Part shown: piece after piece, positions 6,553 through 11,152 of the stretch
How positions within the stretch are numbered: the first letter of the stretch is position 1
Layout: each line of letters opens with the position of its first letter
Source of the DNA: UBA5734 sp964528645
GTDB taxonomy: Bacteria; Bacillota; Clostridia; Saccharofermentanales; UBA5734
Assembly (NCBI GenBank): GCA_964528645.1
Contig: CAZGSR010000057.1
Span: forward strand, 1-11,152
Direction of reading: 5' to 3'
DNA: 11,152 nt
Position numbers and translations under genes: made by a program
Notes under the pieces: generated by a model
Databases searched by the model: none
Told to the model about the DNA's origin: nothing
Seen by the model: only the letters and a program-made list of their open reading frames with translations

Positions 6553-6969
6553 TCAGCTGAACCTTGCAGTCAGCACGTGCAATACGATTGCCAAACCGAG
6601 CAGAATAGCCACCATGCGATGAACGATCAGCCAGACGCCAGGCTTTTTCTTTTTGACGTAGGTTCCAAATCCGCCCAGACTGCCCTGGATCAGCAGAAGT
6701 GATCCGGCTATGGCGCCGGTCGGATACAAGCCCCAGCTTTGGAACTGGATCAGGAAATGCGCAAAGAGAGCGACTGTGGTGAGGATCGCAAACAGGCGAT
6801 GGTTGCTGACAATGAAGCGCATGAAACGGGTAAAGACCTTGCGCACGTTGTCCTCTTTAGGTCGCCGGGCCATGACAGACCGATTCAGCCATTTGACAAA
6901 GTAGTTGAGAATCGTTAACAGATAACCCAAAGCGATGACATAACCAAGGAACCTGCCGAGCGTGTACAT
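6553..6969 (-). CDS. Four-helix membrane protein with di-heme cytochrome b ligand pattern
   Basis: A 138-residue protein with four hydrophobic helices at about 7-27, 57-76, 84-105 and 114-134. Helix 2 carries His57 and His71, helix 4 carries His117 and His131; both are His-x13-His, and both begin with His-Arg. This is the spacing used by the two helices that hold both hemes in bc1/b6f cytochrome b. Helices 2 and 4 should run the same way, so two hemes could stack, one on each side of the membrane. I do not recognise a named family. Its ATG follows GAGGAGGA at good spacing, and it lies 57 bases after the cytochrome b5 lipoprotein gene on the same strand. A role as its membrane electron partner is inferred. 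Confidence 0.75.
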   Translation of the reverse strand: MYTLGRFLGYVIALGYLLTILNYFVKWLNRSVMARRPKEDNVRKVFTRFMRFIVSNHRLFAILTTVALFAHFLIQFQSWGLYPTGAIAGSLLLIQGSLGGFGTYVKKKKPGVWLIVHRMVAILLGLAIVLHVLTARFS

Positions 6970-7026
6970 GAAGTCCTCCTCATGAAATGATCTCTAGAAA
7001 AGTAGTTATTGAGCAAAAATGTGCAG

Positions 7027-7404
7027 CTACTCTGCTATGACGCCAATCTGGACCGCCTTGAGGAGCTTGTCGATGCCATGGGGGGCATCCTTGATCTCCT
7101 CGGTATAGTCCTTGCCTGCAGAAAATTTGCCGGCGTGCATTTTGTTGCCCCATTCGGCAAGCAAGGTCACATCGTAGACAATGCCATCGACGGCGATGTA
7201 GGCTTTGCGGCCATCCTGACCATCAAAGGTAGATAGCTCTGCCAGTGTGAAAGACTGCAGGGGGGTTGTTTCTGCAAGGTTGGGCGGACTGGTTGTAGTT
7301 GATTGTGTCCCCGGACCGCCGCAGCCGCCCACGGCTACCGAGATGACTAAGAGAAGCAGCGTGATCGGAAAAAGGAAACGGATTCGCAGCGAGGTGAATG
7401 ACAT
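7027..7404 (-). CDS. Lipoprotein with cytochrome b5-like heme-binding domain
   Basis: A 125-residue protein with a lipoprotein signal: basic start, hydrophobic core about 10-24, lipobox VGGC with Cys28. A Thr/Ser/Pro-rich linker follows (32-49). The domain from 51 to the end has the cytochrome b5 pattern FTLAELSTFDGQDG, KAYIAVDGIVYDVT and KFSAGKDYTEEI. His90 (NKMHAG) and His109 (DAPHG) are the likely axial heme ligands. It should be tethered to the outer face of the membrane and carry one b-type heme. Its ATG follows AGGAGG at ideal spacing. It lies 45 bases after the YwqK-like gene and 57 before the four-helix protein, so co-transcription is likely. Steroid- or other small-molecule-binding relatives exist, but both histidines favour heme. 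Confidence 0.87.
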   Translation of the reverse strand: MSFTSLRIRFLFPITLLLLVISVAVGGCGGPGTQSTTTSPPNLAETTPLQSFTLAELSTFDGQDGRKAYIAVDGIVYDVTLLAEWGNKMHAGKFSAGKDYTEEIKDAPHGIDKLLKAVQIGVIAE

Positions 7405-7449
7405 AGGGACCTCCTGGCTCTGCTTGAGCGTCCATCTTGGTATTAACCT

Positions 7450-7884
7450 TCAATACACATAGTTGATAAAGTCCGACGGTACATGGAAAATCAGCTGGCC
7501 ATTTTCGGTGTATTCGATGCCGTCGTAAAAGCAGTCGGGGAATTTGACAACCGGGGATTCGATCGGGCCGCGTTTTAAGACATTGAAGGTGCCAATGAAC
7601 CATTTGCTGCCGTCATCGCGGTAGAGAACGCCGCTGGCATAATAGCGTGGACCGATGTAGGCGCGCGGGCGCTTGTTGAAAATGCCTTCAAATTTGATCT
7701 GGCCATTGGGATAGTATTCGACGCCGATATCGATCGACCAGTCGTTGAAAATGCCATCGAAGTGACGCTGGCCGTCGGGATAGTAGCTGATGCCGCGGCC
7801 ATTGGGGATCGCACCCGAGGCTCCCATCTTGTATTCGCCTTCGTACTTGAGCTGGCCAGTTTCGTAGAAAAGTTTCCCGCGCAT
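7450..7884 (-). CDS. YwqK-like/MORN-type repeat protein
   Basis: A 144-residue protein made almost entirely of five degenerate repeats of the form G-x2-Y-YxNGQ-x2-FEGxF: KLFYETGQLKYEGEY (4-18), ISYYPDGQRHFDGIF (32-46), VEYYPNGQIKFEGIF (55-69), PRYYASGVLYRDDG (79-92) and IEYTENGQLIF (123-133). This is the pattern of the YwqK 'toxin-antitoxin repeat' and related MORN-like proteins; the annotation name does not establish antitoxin activity, and no toxin gene is adjacent. There is no signal peptide. The open frame extends to 8034, but a promoter lies inside that extension, so ATG 7884, with GGCGGA upstream, is the first usable start. It is probably the first gene of the group with the two heme proteins; its link to them is unknown. 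Confidence 0.7.
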   Translation of the reverse strand: MRGKLFYETGQLKYEGEYKMGASGAIPNGRGISYYPDGQRHFDGIFNDWSIDIGVEYYPNGQIKFEGIFNKRPRAYIGPRYYASGVLYRDDGSKWFIGTFNVLKRGPIESPVVKFPDCFYDGIEYTENGQLIFHVPSDFINYVY

Positions 7885-7922
7885 AAGTTCCGCCAATCGT
7901 CCGAAGAATCTGCTGCTATAGG

Positions 7923-7953
7923 TTGACTTGAAGTCGACTTGCAGTCGTATGAT
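7923..7953 (+). promoter_or_regulatory. Aldo/keto reductase promoter with 19-bp spacer filled by a MerR-type dyad
   Basis: TTGACT (7923-7928) and TATGAT (7948-7953) each match consensus at five of six positions but are 19 bases apart. The spacer region holds two adjacent 11-bp units, GACTTGAAGTC (7925-7935) and GACTTGCAGTC (7936-7946). Together they make a 22-bp imperfect dyad centred on AAGTCGACTT. MerR-family activators use an AGT-NN-ACT-like core in a 19-20-bp spacer. The regulator gene is not in the window. Confidence 0.5.
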
Positions 7954-7956
7954 GTC

Positions 7957-7985
7957 ATTGTAGACTAGCAAAATTCGGCTGGCAA
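7957..7985 (-). promoter_or_regulatory. Promoter of the YwqK-like / b5 / di-heme group
   Basis: Minus-strand TTGCCA (plus 7980-7985) and TACAAT (plus 7957-7962) are exactly 17 bases apart. Transcription would start near 7950, about 65 bases before ATG 7884 and downstream of the two upstream in-frame ATGs, which is why those starts are rejected. Confidence 0.6.
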
Positions 7986-8032
7986 GGAATGGCAGGTTCA
8001 TTTCTGTGCTGGATTTGAGGAGGTTTTGTGAC

Positions 8033-9172
8033 ATGGAAATGCGTCAATGGGAACAAACAGGTTTGAGTACATCGGTTTTTGGCATCGGCTGTATGCGTTT
8101 GCCGTTGCAGGCTGGGCAGACAGATAGCGCGCTTATCGATGAGGCCGAAGCAATCCGGATGATCCGGGCTGGTATCGATGGTGGCGTCACGTACATTGAC
8201 ACAGCCTATCCCTACCATGGTGGCAACAGTGAGCTCGTTGTCGGCAAGGCTCTGCAGGATGGCTATCGTGAGCGCGTGTTCCTTGCCACCAAGTTGCCGG
8301 TCTGGGAAGTCAAGTCAGCCGATGATTTCGACCGGCTGTTAAACCAGCAACTTGAGAAACTGCAGACGGATCATGTGGATTTCTATCTGCTGCATGCCCT
8401 GCACCAGGGCACGTGGGGCAAGGTGCGTGATCTGGGTGTGCTGGAGTTCCTCGACCGGGCCAAGGCAGACGGCCGGATCCGGTACGCGGCCTTCTCTTTC
8501 CATGACCAGCTGCCGCTTTTCAAGGAGATCATTGACAGCTATGCCTGGGATATGTGCCAGATCCAGCTCAATATCCTTGATGTGGACTACCAGGCTGGCC
8601 TTGCCGGACTGGAGTATGCTGCAGCCCGGGGTATCGGGGTCGTTGTCATGGAACCCTTGCGGGGTGGGGCTCTGGCAGCGCATGTGCCGGCTGACATCCA
8701 GGCGGTCTGGGATGAGGCATCTGAGCAACGGTCCGGTGTGGACTGGGCGTTCCGCTGGCTGGCCAACAGGCCGGAGGTCAAAGTCATCCTCAGTGGCGTC
8801 AGCACGATGGAACAACTCGAGGACAATCTCAGGATTTTTGCCGACACAAAGCCGGGCTGCCTGACTGCCGAGGATGAAGCGAGGGTGGACCGGGTCCGGG
8901 CCTTATACCAGAGCAAGATCCAGGTCGACTGTACCGGCTGTGAGTACTGCCTGCCCTGTCCATCGGGTGTTGCGATTCCAGCCGTCTTCCGTGCTTACAA
9001 CCAGGCCTTCATGATCGAGGATCTGGCGTCCGGCCAGAGCAGCTATGCCTGGCTGGTGAAAAACCACGAAGACGCTTCACTTTGTGTCGAATGCGGTGCC
9101 TGCGAACAGGTTTGCCCGCAACACATCCCGATCATTGCCAAACTCAAGGATGCACACACCTATCTGGGCTGA
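8033..9172 (+). CDS. Aldo/keto reductase with C-terminal double Fe-S (ferredoxin-type) domain
   Basis: A 379-residue protein in two parts. Residues 1-290 form the aldo/keto reductase barrel with the catalytic tetrad Asp56, Tyr61 (YIDTAYPYHGG), Lys87 (LATKLPVW) and His121 (YLLHALHQG). Residues 300-361 carry two cysteine groups, Cys300/303/306/309 followed by Pro and Cys351/354/357/361 followed by Pro, able to bind two [4Fe-4S] clusters. This fusion is a known Firmicute and archaeal subfamily; it should reduce a carbonyl or oxidise an alcohol in the cytosol with NAD(P)H, with the clusters possibly linked to ferredoxin. The substrate is unknown. ATG 8033 follows GAGGAGG (8017-8023) by nine bases; ATG 8039 is an alternative. 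The longer frame from 8006 includes the ribosome site. It is transcribed alone, divergent from the YwqK-like gene. Confidence 0.92.
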   Translation: MEMRQWEQTGLSTSVFGIGCMRLPLQAGQTDSALIDEAEAIRMIRAGIDGGVTYIDTAYPYHGGNSELVVGKALQDGYRERVFLATKLPVWEVKSADDFDRLLNQQLEKLQTDHVDFYLLHALHQGTWGKVRDLGVLEFLDRAKADGRIRYAAFSFHDQLPLFKEIIDSYAWDMCQIQLNILDVDYQAGLAGLEYAAARGIGVVVMEPLRGGALAAHVPADIQAVWDEASEQRSGVDWAFRWLANRPEVKVILSGVSTMEQLEDNLRIFADTKPGCLTAEDEARVDRVRALYQSKIQVDCTGCEYCLPCPSGVAIPAVFRAYNQAFMIEDLASGQSSYAWLVKNHEDASLCVECGACEQVCPQHIPIIAKLKDAHTYLG

Positions 9173-9183
9173 CAAGTGGCATA

Positions 9184-9227
9184 CAACGCAAAAAGACCGG
9201 GCACAACGACCCGGCCTTTTTGCGTTG
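9184..9227. terminator. Bidirectional terminator after the aldo/keto reductase
   Basis: CAACGCAAAAAG (9184-9195) pairs with CTTTTTGCGTTG (9216-9227), one A-C mismatch follows, then CCGGG (9197-9201) pairs with CCCGG (9210-9214) around an 8-base loop. The A and T runs inside the stem allow function on both strands. Confidence 0.9.
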
Positions 9228-9300
9228 AGGAGAAAGAAGATACGAAGCACGCCAAAACGCCGGGTCCTACATTCCCGGCGTTTTGACATCTGAGGAGAAA
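9226..9300 (+). repeat. Short direct repeat TGAGGAGAAA after two successive hairpins
   Basis: The 10-mer TGAGGAGAAA occurs at 9226-9235 and again at 9291-9300, each time right after a GC-rich terminator hairpin (9184-9227 and 9253-9285). The hairpins differ in sequence. Confidence 0.6.
9253..9285. terminator. Second bidirectional terminator hairpin
   Basis: A perfect 12-bp stem, CAAAACGCCGGG (9253-9264) with CCCGGCGTTTTG (9274-9285), closes a 9-base loop. T runs lie on both sides, so it can stop transcription from either direction. Confidence 0.85.
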
Positions 9301-9308
9301 ATTCGAGA

Positions 9309-9332
9309 AAACAGGTGAGTGTCTGACCTGTT
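9309..9332 (-). terminator. Third hairpin, closest to the fucI stop
   Basis: AACAGGT (9310-9316) and ACCTGTT (9326-9332) form a perfect 7-bp stem with a 9-base loop. On the minus strand it is followed by a T-rich stretch (TTCTCGAATTTTC), so it is a weaker terminator for fucI 20 bases after the stop codon. Confidence 0.5.
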
Positions 9333-9351
9333 GTCGACAAAGGAATGAGGA

Positions 9352-11115
9352 TCAGCCGAAGAGCGGACCGTAGGTTTCGCAGGCGCGATAGTCGGCGCTT
9401 TCAGAGCTGACGGTGCCGAAGGCAGACCAGGCATGCGGGCGGAAGACCTTGTCGGCCGGGACATTGTGCATGGCGACTGGGATGCGCAGCATGCTGGCCA
9501 GGGTGATCAGTTTGGCGCCGATGTGGCCGTAGCTGAAGGAGCCATGGTTGGCCCCCCAATTGGCCATGACGCTGTAGACATCCTTGAAGGCGCCTTCGCC
9601 GGTGACGGTGGGCGCAAACCAGGTGGTCGGCCAGGTCGGGCTGGTGCGCTGCTGCAGAATCTGGCTGGGTTCTTCCGGCAGCTCGACCGTGTAGCCCTCG
9701 GCGATTTGCAGGACCGGACCAAGTCCTTCAATCTTATTGACCCGGACCATGGTGACCGGCATTTCAGCCTTGGTTTCGAACATCGAGGAGAAGCCGCCGC
9801 CGCGGAAATAGCCAACGTCAGCCGGGCACCAGGAGGTGGCGGCCAGGCAGGCATCTGCGTCTTCGCTGGTCATTTCCCAGAAGGGTTTCATGACAGCTTT
9901 GCCCTCGGCATCGCGCATGGCAGCGCTGCCATCGAGGGCAGCAGCACCGGAATTGATCAGGTGGATCAGGCCGCCTGAGGCTTTGCCTTCGGGTTTCCAG
10001 CCGGTGACCCGTTCGATGGCGTCCGGGCTCCAGTAGGTGCGGACATCGGCAAAGACTGAGGCCGAGTCATTGACCAGGTGGCCGAGCAGCATGGCCATCG
10101 CGTTCATGGCATCATTTTCGGTGGCGAGGACCATCGGCTCACGGATGCCGTTCCAATCGAAAGAGGAGCCCAGGATGGCTTCGGAGAAGTCGTGGTTCGG
10201 GAAGTGGTCGGTCCATTGGCGCTGCCCCTGGACACCGCCGGCGATCGCATTGCGACCGAGGGCTTCTTCGCCATAACCCATTTCGGCCAGCTTGGGGTTG
10301 CCGATCAGGATGTCGCGGATGATCAGGGTCTGCTGGATGACGCGATCCCATTCTGCTGCTTTTTCTTCGGCTGTGTGGGCAAACGGACTACCGACATTGA
10401 CGTCAAATCCTTCTTTGCAGTAAGCCTCGCGCCAGGCCTTGGCCTTGGCGAATTCTTCCGGATCGTAAATGCCGCGGGCGATGCGGCGCTCGATCTCGAC
10501 CTGGTCGAGCCACTCGGTCCGGAGGCCAAAATACTCCTGCAGCATCTGGGGATCGACGACCGACCCGGCGATGCCCATGCAGGGGCCGCCGATGTTGACA
10601 TAGGATTTGCCCTTCATCATGCCAGCGGCGATAGCAGCTTTGGCCCAGAGGAGGATTTTCTCGGCGACATCGGCCGGAACAGTTGTGTCGTCGGCATCCT
10701 GGACGTCATGCCCGTAGATGGAAAAAGCAGGCAGCTTGCGCTGGGCATGGGCGGCCATGACAGCAGCCAGATAGACGGCGCCAGGACGCTCGGTGCCATT
10801 GAAGCCCCAGACGGCTTTGATGGTCAGGGGATTCATGTCCATGGTCTCGGTGCCATAGCACCAGCACGGTGTGACGGTCAGGGTGGCGGTGACATTTTCG
10901 CGGGCGAAAAGGTCCTCGCAGGCCGCGGCTTCGGCAACGCCACCGATGCAGGTCTCGGCAATGACGCACTCGATCGGCAGGCCATTGGCATGGCGCAGAT
11001 TCTTCGTGATCAGGTCAGCGGCCTGGCGAGCCATGGCCATGGTGCGTTCTTCGAGGGATTCACGGACGCCCATCCGGCGACCGTCAATGGTGGGGCGGAT
11101 GCCAATCTTCGGCAT
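9352..11115 (-). CDS. fucI: L-fucose isomerase
   Basis: A 587-residue protein that agrees with E. coli FucI (591 residues, recalled from memory) along its length: PKIGIRPTIDGRRMGVRESLEE at the start, WCYGTETMD (85-93), WGFNGTERPGAVYLAA (103-118), FSIYGHDVQDADDT (131-144), SSFDWNGIREP (317-327) and WGANHGSF (520-527). The metal ligands Glu333, Asp357 and His524 correspond to Glu337, Asp361 and His528 of the E. coli enzyme. It interconverts L-fucose and L-fuculose in the cytosol with Mn2+, the first step of fucose use; D-arabinose is a usual second substrate. No other fucose gene is in the window, so the rest of the pathway would lie upstream of its start. ATG 11115 lacks a clear ribosome site, and the frame stays open to the window edge, so the true start may lie outside. 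Confidence 0.95.
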   Translation of the reverse strand: MPKIGIRPTIDGRRMGVRESLEERTMAMARQAADLITKNLRHANGLPIECVIAETCIGGVAEAAACEDLFARENVTATLTVTPCWCYGTETMDMNPLTIKAVWGFNGTERPGAVYLAAVMAAHAQRKLPAFSIYGHDVQDADDTTVPADVAEKILLWAKAAIAAGMMKGKSYVNIGGPCMGIAGSVVDPQMLQEYFGLRTEWLDQVEIERRIARGIYDPEEFAKAKAWREAYCKEGFDVNVGSPFAHTAEEKAAEWDRVIQQTLIIRDILIGNPKLAEMGYGEEALGRNAIAGGVQGQRQWTDHFPNHDFSEAILGSSFDWNGIREPMVLATENDAMNAMAMLLGHLVNDSASVFADVRTYWSPDAIERVTGWKPEGKASGGLIHLINSGAAALDGSAAMRDAEGKAVMKPFWEMTSEDADACLAATSWCPADVGYFRGGGFSSMFETKAEMPVTMVRVNKIEGLGPVLQIAEGYTVELPEEPSQILQQRTSPTWPTTWFAPTVTGEGAFKDVYSVMANWGANHGSFSYGHIGAKLITLASMLRIPVAMHNVPADKVFRPHAWSAFGTVSSESADYRACETYGPLFG

Positions 11116-11152
11116 GCGGCCAACGTTTCTGTTGACAGGGGGATTTTTGGTT

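Noticed and set aside
7223..7603. 126-codon minus-strand frame across the b5 and YwqK-like genes
   Set aside because: It overlaps two well-supported genes in another frame and has no family pattern.
7450..7884. Reading the YwqK-like gene as part of a toxin-antitoxin pair
   Set aside because: No toxin-like gene is adjacent; the neighbours are heme proteins and a reductase, and the family name alone is not evidence.
7885..8034. N-terminal extension of the YwqK-like protein to ATG 8034
   Set aside because: A TTGCCA-17-TACAAT promoter lies inside it, no ribosome site precedes the upstream ATGs, and the extra 50 residues contain no repeats.
9433..9978. 181-codon plus-strand frame inside fucI
   Set aside because: Antisense shadow of a fully conserved enzyme gene.
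1..11152. CRISPR array, insertion sequence, phage or tRNA genes
   Set aside because: No regularly spaced repeats, transposase motifs, integrase motifs or cloverleaf patterns were seen on either strand.

Overview
The window looks like a chromosomal segment of a Clostridia-type Firmicute with a base composition that looks close to half G+C (not counted). The reasons are strong GGAGG-type ribosome binding sites before most genes, short intergenic gaps with clean intrinsic terminators, and the families present: a DUF302 protein, a DUF2202 ferritin-like protein, an Nox-type flavoprotein, an Fe-S aldo/keto reductase and an L-fucose isomerase. No tRNA, rRNA, insertion sequence, CRISPR array or phage gene is visible.

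Layout. A DUF302 protein (315-701, +) is preceded by a run of small stem-loops. It meets, across a terminator, a three-gene minus-strand operon (3682 down to 768): an AATase/condensation-fold acyltransferase starting at GTG, a zinc-ribbon six-helix membrane protein (DUF6320-like), and an alpha/beta-hydrolase esterase. Divergent from it is an exported ferritin-like DUF2202 protein (3964-4590, +). The next 440 bases hold a self-contained 32-residue membrane microprotein gene on the minus strand with its own promoter and terminator, then the terminator of a minus-strand NADH oxidase (6360 down to 5032).

Upstream of the oxidase, as a separate unit ended by a 13-bp hairpin, is a minus-strand group (7884 down to 6553): a YwqK-like repeat protein, a lipoprotein with a cytochrome b5-type heme domain, and a small four-helix membrane protein carrying two His-x13-His pairs, the ligand pattern of a di-heme membrane cytochrome b. 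The YwqK-like gene diverges from a plus-strand aldo/keto reductase with two ferredoxin-type Cys clusters (8033-9172). The shared promoter region contains a dyad inside a 19-bp promoter spacer, the geometry used by MerR-family activators. A cluster of three hairpins separates the reductase from a convergent L-fucose isomerase gene (11115 down to 9352), whose 5' end may extend past the window edge.

Reading the genes together, 3.9-9.2 kb is rich in redox functions: an exported di-iron-type protein, a probably oxygen-consuming NADH oxidase, an extracytoplasmic b5 heme lipoprotein with a putative di-heme membrane partner, and an Fe-S reductase. The strongest candidate for an undescribed system is the b5-lipoprotein plus minimal di-heme membrane protein pair, which could carry electrons across the membrane. 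The acyltransferase/zinc-ribbon/esterase operon is the second candidate.
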